Source: Mesorhizobium sp. B4-1-4 (lineage in GTDB: Bacteria > Pseudomonadota > Alphaproteobacteria > Rhizobiales > Rhizobiaceae). From it: DNA of 64,000 nucleotides. Below the pieces are notes generated by a model that worked only from the letters and a program-made list of their open reading frames with translations, searched no databases and was not told the origin of the DNA. Positions 7,850-16,393 of the stretch are shown in pieces. How positions within the stretch are numbered: the stretch's first letter is position 1; each line of letters begins with the position of its first letter. Made by a program: the position numbers and the translations under genes. Where the stretch lies: assembly GCF_006439395.2 (NCBI RefSeq), contig NZ_CP083950.1, positions 5,755,001-5,819,000 of the forward strand, read 5' to 3'.

Positions 7850-9718
7850 TCAGCCTTTGCCAATTTTTGCCGCCTTGCCTTTATCGACCCACCACAGCGC
7901 CTCGACCGGAAAACCGAAATCGGGTTTCTGCTCGGGAAAGCCGAACATGTCCCAATAGGCGCTTCGGTGATTCGCCAGGAACCAACTAGGAATCCAATCG
8001 CACCGCGCGCGCAAGACCCGGTCGAGCGCCCGCATCGCGACCGACAGGCTTTCACGGTCCTTGGCTGCCCCAACCGCGTCGATCAGCGTGTCTATAGCGG
8101 GGTTTGAAACGCCTGGCAGGTTGCGCGAACCGGAAAGGTTGGCGGTTCTGGAGTGGAAGAAGACTTCGAGATCGTCGCGCGTCGGCGTGGCGCTGAACGA
8201 GAAGGCGGCTGACAGCAGATCGAAATCGAATGTCGCCTGCCTCGCCTGGTATTGCGCCGAATCCACCAGCCGGATCGTGGCGTCCATGCCGATCGCCTTC
8301 ATGTTGGCGACCCAGGGCGAATAGACTTGCACGAAGGTGTCGTCGTCGACCATGAATTCCGCCGAAAGCCTGCCGCCCTTGTCGTTGACGACGAAATCGC
8401 CCGTCCGCTTCCAGCCCGCTGCGTTGAGAAGCTTTGCCGCCTGGCCAAGCAGCTTGCGGTCGCGGCCGGAGCCGTCGGACGCGGGCTGCGTCACCGCCTT
8501 GCCGAAGACTTCGGCCGGAAGCTGGCCGCGCAACGGCTCCAGCAGGGCCAATTCCTGCGGCGATGGCAGGCCTTCGGCACGAAAATCGGATTTCTCGAAG
8601 CAGGATTGCGAACGCTCGTACGAGCCGTAGAAGAAGTTGCGTCGCGTCCATTCGAAATCGAAGCAGAGCGCGATCGCCTGGCGCACGCGCGGATCGCGAA
8701 ACTGTTCGCGCCGCTGGTTGACCGCCGTCCCCTGCATCGTCGGCCGCTTTTCGGCGGGGAATTCGTGCTTGACGACCTTGCCGGCAGTCAGGGCTGGAAA
8801 GTCATAGGCGGTCGCCCAGACGCGCGAGGTGAATTCCTCGCGATAGGTGATTTCGCCTTTCTTGAAGGCTTCGAAACCGGCCGTGCGGTTCTGGTAGAAC
8901 TCGATGCGGATGCGGTCGAAATTGTTCTGCCCGCGATTGACCGGGAGGTCGCGGCCCCAATAGTCCGCCACCCGGTCATATTCGATCCATGCCCCGGCCG
9001 AGAAGCGCCCGACCTTGTAGGCGCCGGAGCCGAGCGGCGGGTTCAACTGCGAGGAGTCGAACAGGTTGGCCGTGTAGAAGGCCTTCGACAGGATCGGGAA
9101 TTCCACGACATTGAGCACGGTGCGGGCCGATTGCTTGCCGGAAAAGGTAAGCCGCAGCGTGCGGTCGTCGACGGCGACGGCATCGACCAGATGCGTCAGC
9201 GACAGCGACAGGTCGGGGTGGCCCTTGTCCTTGTAGAGCTTGAAGGTGAAAGCGGCATCCTGCGCCGTCAGCGGCGTGCCGTCATGGAAACGCGCTTCGG
9301 GGCGAAGCGAGAAGGTGAAGGCATTGCGGTCGTCGGACAGCGACACGCCGTCGGCGATCTGGCCATAGACGGCGTCGGGTTCGTCCAGCGCCCGCACCAT
9401 CAGCCCATCGAAACACATCTCCATGCGCGGCGGCGCATCGCCCTTGTCCACGAAGGAGTTCAGCGTGTTGAAGGTCTGCGTATCCTGGTTGTAGCCCCAG
9501 TTCGGCGGGGCGAAGTTGAACACACCGCCAGCCGGTGCTTCGACATTGACATAGTCGAAATGGGTGAAATCCGACTTGTATTTGAGATCGCCGAAGGCGG
9601 AGAGCCCATGCAGTTTTGTGCCTGTCGCGATGTCTGCGAAGGCTTTTGCGGGCAACAGAGCCGCGGCAGCGGCAGCCGCGCCAAGCGCTAGAAAGTCGCG
9701 GCGGGGAAGAGCCGCCAT
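7850..9718 (-). CDS. yejA: Yej-type extracellular solute-binding protein (second copy, Tat signal)
   Basis: 622 residues from the ATG at 9718, which overlaps the stop of the upstream yejA by 4 bases; the open frame extends further upstream but only antisense to no family match. The start MAALPRRDFLALGAAAAAAA is a twin-arginine signal ending near AKAFA. The mature part is an SBP family 5 domain (for example AFGDLKYKSDFTHFDYVN, LRPEARFHDGTPLTAQD). It captures peptides in the periplasm for YejBEF. It is a diverged tandem paralogue of the gene before it; Sinorhizobium also has yejA1/yejA2 in tandem. Confidence 0.9.
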   Translation of the reverse strand: MAALPRRDFLALGAAAAAAALLPAKAFADIATGTKLHGLSAFGDLKYKSDFTHFDYVNVEAPAGGVFNFAPPNWGYNQDTQTFNTLNSFVDKGDAPPRMEMCFDGLMVRALDEPDAVYGQIADGVSLSDDRNAFTFSLRPEARFHDGTPLTAQDAAFTFKLYKDKGHPDLSLSLTHLVDAVAVDDRTLRLTFSGKQSARTVLNVVEFPILSKAFYTANLFDSSQLNPPLGSGAYKVGRFSAGAWIEYDRVADYWGRDLPVNRGQNNFDRIRIEFYQNRTAGFEAFKKGEITYREEFTSRVWATAYDFPALTAGKVVKHEFPAEKRPTMQGTAVNQRREQFRDPRVRQAIALCFDFEWTRRNFFYGSYERSQSCFEKSDFRAEGLPSPQELALLEPLRGQLPAEVFGKAVTQPASDGSGRDRKLLGQAAKLLNAAGWKRTGDFVVNDKGGRLSAEFMVDDDTFVQVYSPWVANMKAIGMDATIRLVDSAQYQARQATFDFDLLSAAFSFSATPTRDDLEVFFHSRTANLSGSRNLPGVSNPAIDTLIDAVGAAKDRESLSVAMRALDRVLRARCDWIPSWFLANHRSAYWDMFGFPEQKPDFGFPVEALWWVDKGKAAKIGKG

Positions 9719-11595
9719 CAATTGCCGCCCTTGTACTTGGCCGCCAGCGCCTTCTCTTTGTCGAGGTCGATCCACCACGAATCGATATCGGCACCGACAT
9801 AGGCGGGCTGCTTGTCGGGGAACTTGAACTTGTCCCAATAGGCCAGCCAAACCGCGGAACGATAGTATTGCGGCACCACGTAAAAGTTCCACAGCAGGAC
9901 ACGGTCGAGCGCATGGGTGGCGGCGACGAGATCATCGCGGTCGGTGGCGAAGATGATGCGGTCGACCAGCGCGTCGACGGTAGGATCCTTGATGCCCATC
10001 AGATTGCGCGAACCAGGTGCGTCGGCGGCCTTCGAGCTCCAGAAATCGCGCTGCTCGTTGCCGGGTGAGTCCGACTGGCCGAACAGGCCCGTGACGACAT
10101 CGAAATCGAAGTTGTTGACGCGGTTGATGTATTGCGTCTGATCGATGATGCGCAGCGAGGCGTCGACACCGATCTTGCGCAGATTGGCGATGTAGGGACT
10201 GGCGATCACCTGGTCGGTTTCATTCCAGCCGAGGATCTCGAACTTGAACGGCGCGCCTGTCTTGGCGTTGACCATCTTGCCGCCCTTGATGACCCAGCCG
10301 GCCTTGGCGAAGAGATCGACCGCCTGCTTCAGATACTTTCGCTCCGCTAGCGGGGAGTCGTAGACGGGCAGCTTGAATTCCTGCGTGAAGAGTTCCGGCG
10401 GCAACTTGTCGCGATATTTTTCCAGGATTTCCAGTTCCTTGCCCTGCGGCAAGCCGCTGGATGCCAGTTCGGTCCCTTGGAAATAGCTTGATGTGCGGGT
10501 ATTGAAGCCGAAGAACAAGGTGCGATTCATGCTTTCGAAATCGAACGGGATGGTTAGTGCCTCCCGGACCAGCCGGTCTTGGAACAACGGCCGCCGCTGG
10601 TTGAGGACAAAGCCCTGCATTGGTTGTGGCGACTGGGTCTGAAAATCCTTCTTGATGACGTCGCCGGCCTTGATGGCTGGGAAATTGTAGGCCGTCGCCC
10701 ATTTGCGAGAGCTGTACTCGCGGTTGATATCTTCCAGGCCGCCCTTGGTGAAGGCAAGCCAGGCGGCATTGTCGTCGAGGATGTAGGTGTATCGGCGCGT
10801 GTCGAAATTCTCGCGGCCGATCTTCACCGGCAGTTTGGCGCCCCAATAGTCCGGCACGCGCTGCCAGACGATTTCCGAGCCCGGCTTGAAGCTGGCGATC
10901 TTGTAGGCCGCCGAGCCGAGCGGGATTTCCAGAGTCGGCTTGGTGACGTCGCGCTTCTTACCATTGGCATCCGTGCCTTCCCACCAGTGCTTCGGCAGTA
11001 CTACGAGGTCGCCGATGATCTTCGGCAGCTCGCGGTTGCCCTTCTGGTTGAAATGGAACTCGACCTCGTGGTCGGAGACCGCGACCGCATCGGTGACGTT
11101 CTCGAAATAACGACTGTATTGCGGGCTGTTCGCCTTCAGCACCTGGAACGACCAGATCACGTCGTCGACGGTGATCGGCTGGCCGTCATGCCATTTCGCG
11201 CGCGGGTCGAGCCTGTAGGTCGCCGAGGAATAGTCGGCCGGATATTTATAGGCGTCTGCGATCAGCGGATGGCTGGTGCTGCCTTCATCGGTCGCCTGCT
11301 CCATCAGCGTGTCGTAGAGCAGGCCGCCACCGAATCCGACCAGGCCGGCCGCAGGCGATCCCTGGACGATATAGGGGTTGAAGCTGTCATAGGTGCCGAG
11401 CAGCACCGAATTCAACGTGCCACCCTTGGGCGCGTTTGGGTTGACGTAGTCATAGTGCTGGAAGTTGTCGCCGTATTTGGATTGGCCGATTAGCGACGAG
11501 GTGGTCCGCCACTCGTCGGCCAGGGTCGTCTGCAAGCCCGCCGCCAGCAGGACCGCCGCCAGCAGCGACTTGAGAAGCATTCGGCCAATCGTCAT
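9718..11595 (-). CDS. yejA: Yej-type extracellular solute-binding protein (first copy, Sec signal)
   Basis: 625 residues, first gene of the yej operon. The N-terminus MTIGRMLLKSLLAAVLLAAG is a Sec signal peptide ending near TTLA, unlike the Tat signal of its neighbour. The mature protein is an SBP family 5 peptide-binding domain (LIGQSKYGDNFQHYDYVN, LDPRAKWHDGQPITVDD). It should bind peptide ligands for the YejBEF channel. The 168-base gap upstream to the cycM gene contains the operon's presumed promoter and, at its far end, the cycM terminator. Confidence 0.92.
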   Translation of the reverse strand: MTIGRMLLKSLLAAVLLAAGLQTTLADEWRTTSSLIGQSKYGDNFQHYDYVNPNAPKGGTLNSVLLGTYDSFNPYIVQGSPAAGLVGFGGGLLYDTLMEQATDEGSTSHPLIADAYKYPADYSSATYRLDPRAKWHDGQPITVDDVIWSFQVLKANSPQYSRYFENVTDAVAVSDHEVEFHFNQKGNRELPKIIGDLVVLPKHWWEGTDANGKKRDVTKPTLEIPLGSAAYKIASFKPGSEIVWQRVPDYWGAKLPVKIGRENFDTRRYTYILDDNAAWLAFTKGGLEDINREYSSRKWATAYNFPAIKAGDVIKKDFQTQSPQPMQGFVLNQRRPLFQDRLVREALTIPFDFESMNRTLFFGFNTRTSSYFQGTELASSGLPQGKELEILEKYRDKLPPELFTQEFKLPVYDSPLAERKYLKQAVDLFAKAGWVIKGGKMVNAKTGAPFKFEILGWNETDQVIASPYIANLRKIGVDASLRIIDQTQYINRVNNFDFDVVTGLFGQSDSPGNEQRDFWSSKAADAPGSRNLMGIKDPTVDALVDRIIFATDRDDLVAATHALDRVLLWNFYVVPQYYRSAVWLAYWDKFKFPDKQPAYVGADIDSWWIDLDKEKALAAKYKGGN

Positions 11596-11711
11596 GCACT
11601 ATCCTCTTCGCGGTACATGCCAGATCATCCAGAAAGGCGATCCTAGATGATTTGGCGCGCGTGAAAACCGCAATCGCCCGGCTCTGTCGCCGCACCCGGT
11701 GTTATCTCAAC

Positions 11712-11740
11712 GAAAAAGCCGGGCTGAACCCGGCTTTTTC
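11712..11740. terminator. Rho-independent terminator after cycM
   Basis: A perfect 12-bp inverted repeat (GAAAAAGCCGGG / CCCGGCTTTTTC) with a 5-base loop and A/T tracts on both sides. Read on the minus strand it ends in a T-run about 25 bases after the cycM stop, so it terminates cycM and insulates the yej operon downstream. Confidence 0.85.
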
Positions 11741-11763
11741 AAGATCATGAGATGATATTTTGG

Positions 11764-12477
11764 TTATTTGGCAGGCGCCGGTGCTGCCGGTGCAGGTGCC
11801 GCGGGAGCGGCCGGCTTGGCCGGTGCGGCGCCATCAGCCGGCTTGGCCGGTGCGGCGCCATCAGCCGGCTTTGCCGGAGCGGCTCCGCTGGCTGGCTTGG
11901 CGGGCGCGGAAGCGTCCGCGGCGGCACCCGGCGCCGGCAGCGGCTTGGGATTGTCCGACAGCGTGCGCAGATAGGCGATGACGTTGGCGCGGTCCTCGTC
12001 CTTGGGCAGGCCGGCGAAACCCATCGCCGTGCCCTTCACGAATTTCTTCGGCGAGGTGATGAAGTGGTTGATGTTGTCGTAGGTCCACTTCTCGGTGCCG
12101 CCCTTGGAGAATTCCTTCATGCCGGCCGAATAGGCGAAGCCTTCATGTTCGGCGACCGGACGGTCGACGACGTCCCACAGATCGGGGCCGACCTTGTTCG
12201 GCCCGCCTTTTTCGCCGGAATGGCAGGCCTGGCATTTCTTGAAGACGGCAGCGCCCGCCTCGACATTGGCGTTCTGCAGCAGGTCGGCGATTGGCTTGGC
12301 CTCCGCGGCCGGGGCGGCAGCGCCGCCTTCGGTGGGCTCGGCGGCCTCGATGGCGAAGCCTGGCTTTTCCGGAGCCGGCGAGGCAAACAGCGCGTCCGAG
12401 ACCAGGCCGACCGAGAAGACGACGAAAATGGTTCCGAGCAATCCGGCGAGCAGTTTGTTGACTTCGTTGGAATCCAT
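11764..12477 (-). CDS. cycM: Membrane-anchored cytochrome c (CycM type)
   Basis: 237 residues. One N-terminal membrane helix at about 8-30 acts as an uncleaved anchor; a Pro/Ala-rich linker follows, then a class I cytochrome c domain with heme motif CQACH at 82-86 and probable Met ligand in GTAMGFAGL near residue 155. It carries electrons from the bc1 complex to terminal oxidase at the periplasmic face. The C-terminal 50 residues are an Ala/Pro/Lys tail built on an AAPAKPADG unit, much longer than usual in the family. It is divergent from kdsB. Confidence 0.9.
   Translation of the reverse strand: MDSNEVNKLLAGLLGTIFVVFSVGLVSDALFASPAPEKPGFAIEAAEPTEGGAAAPAAEAKPIADLLQNANVEAGAAVFKKCQACHSGEKGGPNKVGPDLWDVVDRPVAEHEGFAYSAGMKEFSKGGTEKWTYDNINHFITSPKKFVKGTAMGFAGLPKDEDRANVIAYLRTLSDNPKPLPAPGAAADASAPAKPASGAAPAKPADGAAPAKPADGAAPAKPAAPAAPAPAAPAPAK
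11811..11891. repeat. 27-bp tandem repeat in the cycM C-terminus
   Basis: Two identical 27-bp units (11811-11837 and 11838-11864) and a third diverged unit (11865-11891). Each encodes nine residues of the AAPAKPADG tail of the cytochrome. Unit number is likely to vary between strains. Confidence 0.85.
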
Positions 12478-12670
12478 ACGCCCCTTGCTCCCTTTTCCGG
12501 CGGACTGATCCGTCCACTCCGTCCGTCGGTATCGAGACCCGCCCTCCGGAGCCGGTCAAATCGCGCGGAAACTAGGTCTTTTGCTCGGGCGTTGCAACAC
12601 CTATAAGGGCGCTTCCAGTGAGACCTTTTGCCACTTTTCCCCTCCTCTTTTCGAACGCCTTGCCATAGCG

Positions 12671-13399
12671 ATGTCCACCTTGATCCTGATACCGGCCCGC
12701 ATGGCCTCGACCCGCCTGCCGGGCAAGCCGCTGGCCGATATCGCCGGCGCCCCGATGATCGTCCATGTCGCCCGCCGCGCGGCCGAGGCCAGCCTTGGCC
12801 GCGTGGTGGTAGCGACCGACACGCGAAGTGTCGCCGAAGCGGTGCGCGCGCATGGTTTCGAGGCCGTGATGACACGCGTCGATCACGAATCCGGCTCCGA
12901 TCGCATCCACGAGGCGCTGGTCGAGCTTGATCCCCGGCGCGAGGTCGAAACGATCGTCAATGTGCAGGGCGACCTGCCGACCATCGATCCCAGCATCATC
13001 GCCGCCTCGCTTTGGCCTTTCGAGGACGCGGCCGTGGATATCGCCACGCTCTGCGTCGAGATCGTACGCGAGGAGGAAAAGACCAATTCCAACGTCGTCA
13101 AGGTCGTCGGTTCGCCTCTGTCCGCCACGAGGCTAAGGGCGCTGTATTTCACCCGTGCCACCGCGCCATGGGGCGAGGGGCCGCTTTATCACCATATCGG
13201 CCTCTACGCCTATCGGCGTTCCGCGCTTGAGCGCTTCGTGTCACTGAAGCCGTCGCCGCTCGAGCGCCGCGAGCGGCTGGAGCAGTTGCGGGCGCTGGAA
13301 GCCGGCATGCGTATCGACGCCGAGGTCGTCCAGTCGCTGCCGCTTGGCGTCGACACGCCGCAAGACCTTGAGCGCGCCCGAACCGTCCTTTCAAACTGA
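12671..13399 (+). CDS. kdsB: 3-deoxy-manno-octulosonate cytidylyltransferase
   Basis: 242 residues. Activates Kdo with CTP for lipopolysaccharide inner-core synthesis in the cytosol. The N-terminal nucleotide-binding signature LIPARMASTRLPGKPL at residues 5-20 and the VNVQGDLP motif near residue 98 are diagnostic. The start at 12671 is chosen because the family begins at this Met; the upstream open stretch is not conserved in type. It is followed 38 bases later by pheA, a linkage common in rhizobia. Confidence 0.95.
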   Translation: MSTLILIPARMASTRLPGKPLADIAGAPMIVHVARRAAEASLGRVVVATDTRSVAEAVRAHGFEAVMTRVDHESGSDRIHEALVELDPRREVETIVNVQGDLPTIDPSIIAASLWPFEDAAVDIATLCVEIVREEEKTNSNVVKVVGSPLSATRLRALYFTRATAPWGEGPLYHHIGLYAYRRSALERFVSLKPSPLERRERLEQLRALEAGMRIDAEVVQSLPLGVDTPQDLERARTVLSN

Positions 13400-13437
13400 T
13401 CCCTCCGAACAGAGACACTGTGAATCGAGATCTGGGC

Positions 13438-14301
13438 ATGCCTGAAATGACCAACAGAATATCCTTCCAGGGCGAGCCGGGCGCCAATTCCGACACCGCC
13501 TGCCGCAACGTCTATCCCTCGATGGAGCCGTTGCCGTGCCCGACCTTCGAGGACGCGTTCAACGCGGTCGAGACCGGCAAGGCCGATCTCGCCATGATCC
13601 CGATCGAGAACACCATCGCCGGGCGCGTTGCCGACATCCATCACCTGCTGCCGGAATCGAGGCTTCACATCGTCGGCGAATATTTCCTGCCGATCCATTT
13701 CCAGCTGATGGTGCTGCCCGGCGTCAAACGCGACGAGATCAAGACCGTGCACAGCCACATCCACGCGCTTGGCCAGTGCCGCAAATACATCCGCAAAAAC
13801 GGCTGGAAGGCGGTCGTCGCTGGCGACACGGCGGGCGCCGCCAAGATGGTCTCCGAGGTCAAGGACCGCACCATGGCCGCGCTTTCGCCGGCGCTGGCGG
13901 CGACGCTCTACGGGCTCGATATCATCGAGGAGAATGTCGAGGACACCGATTCCAACGTCACCCGCTTCGTCGTCCTGACCAAGAACAAGCAGTGGGCCGA
14001 GCGCCCGTCACCCGACGTCAGGATGATGACGACCTTCATGTTCCGCGTCCGCAACGTGCCGGCCGCGCTTTACAAGGCGATGGGTGGCTTCGCCACCAAC
14101 GGCATCAACATGACCAAGCTGGAGAGTTACCAACTGGGCGCATTCACGGCGACGCTGTTCTATGCCGACATCGAGGGCCATCCCGACGATCCGCTGGTCA
14201 AGCTGGCGCTGGACGAGCTTCGCTTCTTTTCACGCGAGGTGCGCATTCTGGGTGTCTATCCGGCCAGCCAGTCGCGCGAGCAGTGGAAAGTGGCCGATTA
14301 A
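13438..14301 (+). CDS. pheA: Prephenate dehydratase
   Basis: 287 residues. Converts prephenate to phenylpyruvate in phenylalanine synthesis. The catalytic domain starts with ISFQGEPGANSDTA and contains the NVTRFVVL motif (about 175-185) holding the catalytic Thr-Arg-Phe; a C-terminal ACT domain follows with the regulatory element TKLESYQLG near residue 230, which binds phenylalanine for feedback inhibition. No chorismate mutase domain is fused. ATG 13438 is preferred; a GTG at 13420 is an alternative. Its stop overlaps the stop of the convergent Dabb gene. Confidence 0.93.
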   Translation: MPEMTNRISFQGEPGANSDTACRNVYPSMEPLPCPTFEDAFNAVETGKADLAMIPIENTIAGRVADIHHLLPESRLHIVGEYFLPIHFQLMVLPGVKRDEIKTVHSHIHALGQCRKYIRKNGWKAVVAGDTAGAAKMVSEVKDRTMAALSPALAATLYGLDIIEENVEDTDSNVTRFVVLTKNKQWAERPSPDVRMMTTFMFRVRNVPAALYKAMGGFATNGINMTKLESYQLGAFTATLFYADIEGHPDDPLVKLALDELRFFSREVRILGVYPASQSREQWKVAD

Positions 14302-14603
14302 ATCACCGCGCCCAGTGGCACGTAGTCGATCTCGAGAAATTTCTCGACCTCCGGCACCCAGCGGTCACGCACGAAGGCGACATGGTCGGGATGATCGTTG
14401 TATCTGGTGTAGGCGGCCTGGTCGGCGAACTCCATCGAGAAGCCGAACCGATAGTCATTCTTGGGGCTCACCTGCCGCAACTGTTCGAAATCGGTGACGC
14501 CCCGGATCGCCGAGAGGATTTTCCTGGCGTCGACCAGAAAGCACTTTTCCTCCAGCGAGTGCGGCGCATGCTTCAGCGTGAAGACGACGGTGTGGCGGAT
14601 CAT
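14298..14603 (-). CDS. Dabb (stress-responsive alpha/beta barrel) family protein
   Basis: 101 residues starting MIRHTVVFTLKH, the typical opening of the dimeric alpha/beta-barrel family, with the DYRFGFSMEFAD strand in the middle and DHPDHVAFVRDRW helix near the end. The ATG at 14603 has a good AGGAGAGG site just upstream; a TTG five codons earlier is less likely. Biochemical role is unknown for most members. It is followed on the same strand by nothing and overlaps the pheA stop. Confidence 0.85.
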   Translation of the reverse strand: MIRHTVVFTLKHAPHSLEEKCFLVDARKILSAIRGVTDFEQLRQVSPKNDYRFGFSMEFADQAAYTRYNDHPDHVAFVRDRWVPEVEKFLEIDYVPLGAVI

Positions 14604-14634
14604 TTGCCTCTCCTGCAATGACTTTCAGTATTCG

Positions 14635-15579
14635 CTATGCGCTGTCGACCCAGGCGCGGATGAGGTGATGCGCGATGGCTCCTTTCGGCGGCGTGATCAG
14701 GTTGCCAGGATGCTCCCGGGCGAGCATCGAGCGCACTTCGTCGCGCAAGAACCAGCGGCAGTCTTCCAGCTCGTTGAGATCGGCCTGGATGTCTTCGTTG
14801 AGCGGCTCGCCGAAACAGCCGATCATCAGTGAATAGGGGAACGGCCAAGGCTGGCTGGCATGATAGACGACGCGGCCGAGCCGGATGCCGGCCTCCTCCA
14901 GCGTTTCGCGGCGCACCGCCGCCTCGATCGTCTCGCCCGGCTCGATGAACCCGGCAAGGGCCGAATACATGCCCGGAGCGAAGTGCCGGCCACGCCCGAG
15001 CAGGCATTTCTCCCGCGTCGCCGTCAGCATGATCGCCACCGGGTCGGTGCGCGGGAAATGCTCGGTGCCGCAATTCGGGCAATGCCGTTTGTAGCCGCCC
15101 GCCCGCATCTGCGATTGGGTGCCGCATTTGCTGCAGAAGCGATGGCTGGCATGCCAGGCGAGCAGGGCGGCTCCTTGCGCCATTGCCCCGGCCGCGGCTT
15201 CGTCGATCAGCCCTTGCATATAGACCGACCGGTAGTCGATCGCCTTGACTGTCTCGGGCAGCTGTTCGTCGTCGATGCCCGCCGGTACGGCAAGCACCGG
15301 TCCCTGTCCGGAAAAACCGAGCAGCACGCTTTGGTCGAAGAAGGGCGTGAAAGGCTGGCTTTCGGCGACGCTGAACCAGAGATCAAAACCGCTGCCATTG
15401 CCGGATTTCAGATACAGCCGGCCACCATTCATCAAAAGCAGCCGCGCCGTCGGATCCGCGAGAGCCTCGTCGACCGAATCGTCGGCGCGTTTCTCGGATT
15501 GCCGGTCGATCGTGTTGCCGGCAAAGCCGACAAACTGGCTCGGCTCGCGCATCGGCGCGTCAAACAGGCGGAAGCTCAT
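14635..15579 (-). CDS. nudC: NAD(+) diphosphatase / Nudix hydrolase
   Basis: 314 residues. Cleaves NADH/NAD to NMN and AMP and in some bacteria removes NAD caps from RNA. It has the N-terminal NudC domain, a four-cysteine zinc ribbon (CSKCG and CPNCG, about 147-165), the Nudix box GFIEPGETIEAAVRRETLEE near residue 212, and the NudC-specific SQPWPFPYS motif near residue 242. The start MSFRLFDAP is the only reasonable Met. It is upstream of the Dabb gene, 31 bases away. Confidence 0.93.
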   Translation of the reverse strand: MSFRLFDAPMREPSQFVGFAGNTIDRQSEKRADDSVDEALADPTARLLLMNGGRLYLKSGNGSGFDLWFSVAESQPFTPFFDQSVLLGFSGQGPVLAVPAGIDDEQLPETVKAIDYRSVYMQGLIDEAAAGAMAQGAALLAWHASHRFCSKCGTQSQMRAGGYKRHCPNCGTEHFPRTDPVAIMLTATREKCLLGRGRHFAPGMYSALAGFIEPGETIEAAVRRETLEEAGIRLGRVVYHASQPWPFPYSLMIGCFGEPLNEDIQADLNELEDCRWFLRDEVRSMLAREHPGNLITPPKGAIAHHLIRAWVDSA

Positions 15580-15616
15580 GGGGACTCTGGTGCTCTGGGA
15601 TGGACACGGGAAAGGC

Positions 15617-16036
15617 TTATAGCGCCGCCCTTATCGTTTCGGCAAACCGGCGCAGATCGGACCGTTGATACGGCTCGCGCAGGCCGTGGCCCCACACCGG
15701 GCCGGGCCAGCCGGGATCGCCTTCAGACCGTGCAATGACATGGATGTGCAGCTGGCGCACGATGTTTCCGAGCGCGCCGGTGTTGATCTTGGTGCAGCCG
15801 GTCACCTTCTTCAGGGCCTGTGCCACCATGTTGGTCTCGAAGGTCAGCATCGCCTGGTCGAGTGGCGTCATGTCGTGGGTCTCCTCCGCACCCGGCCTTT
15901 GCGGCACCAGAACCAGCCATGGCCAGCGGCGATCGTTCATGATCCGCAATTCGCACAGCCCAAGCCACATCAACTGCTCGCTGTCCGCCTCCAGCCGGGC
16001 GTCCAGCGTGAATCCGGCCTTCAGGCCCGGCAACAT
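15617..16036 (-). CDS. HIT-family protein
   Basis: 139 residues with the histidine-triad core NIVRQLHIHVIARSEGDPGWPGPVWG. The motif holds two of the three histidines; the third position is Ile, as in a proteobacterial subgroup, so hydrolase activity on nucleotidyl bonds is likely altered but the nucleophile-equivalent His is present. Family members act on small nucleotide conjugates. It lies 37 bases upstream of nudC on the same strand and the two probably share a transcript. Confidence 0.85.
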   Translation of the reverse strand: MLPGLKAGFTLDARLEADSEQLMWLGLCELRIMNDRRWPWLVLVPQRPGAEETHDMTPLDQAMLTFETNMVAQALKKVTGCTKINTGALGNIVRQLHIHVIARSEGDPGWPGPVWGHGLREPYQRSDLRRFAETIRAAL

Positions 16037-16189
16037 CGGCGTTTCCCTTACTTTTCTTGCTTTCCTCGAACTCGTGGACGCTAGAGCGCTGGCACGGGGG
16101 CCGCAAGCGAATCATTGTTTTCCTCACGGTTTGGTGCGTCAAATCTCATGCGCACTTGCATTTCATCGCGCAATTGCCGATATGGACAG

Positions 16190-16288
16190 CGGGAGGTTGG
16201 TGGTGGACGATCCACTCGCCAACCGGGTCAGGTCCGGAAGGAAGCAGCCCTAACGAGCCCGGAACGGGTCATTGTTCCAGCCTCCCGC
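16190..16288 (+). ncRNA. ffs: Signal recognition particle RNA, small bacterial type
   Basis: The invariant domain IV core GGGTCAGGTCCGGAAGGAAG starts at 16225 and is followed by CAGCCC, giving the symmetric and asymmetric internal loops bound by Ffh. The ends pair (GGGAGG at 16191-16196 with CCTCCC at 16281-16286), giving a 4.5S-type hairpin of about 97 bases. It lies just upstream of dnaX on the same strand, the usual place in alphaproteobacteria. Exact ends are estimated from the pairing. Confidence 0.93.
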
Positions 16289-16393
16289 CTCTTCGCCTTT
16301 CTCCCGCGACATTGACGGCGCCAAGCCGAGCGGGCGAAACTATGCGCAGGAATCGGCCGCGTTCAAAGGCGGTCCTTGGAGCTTTACGGGCGA

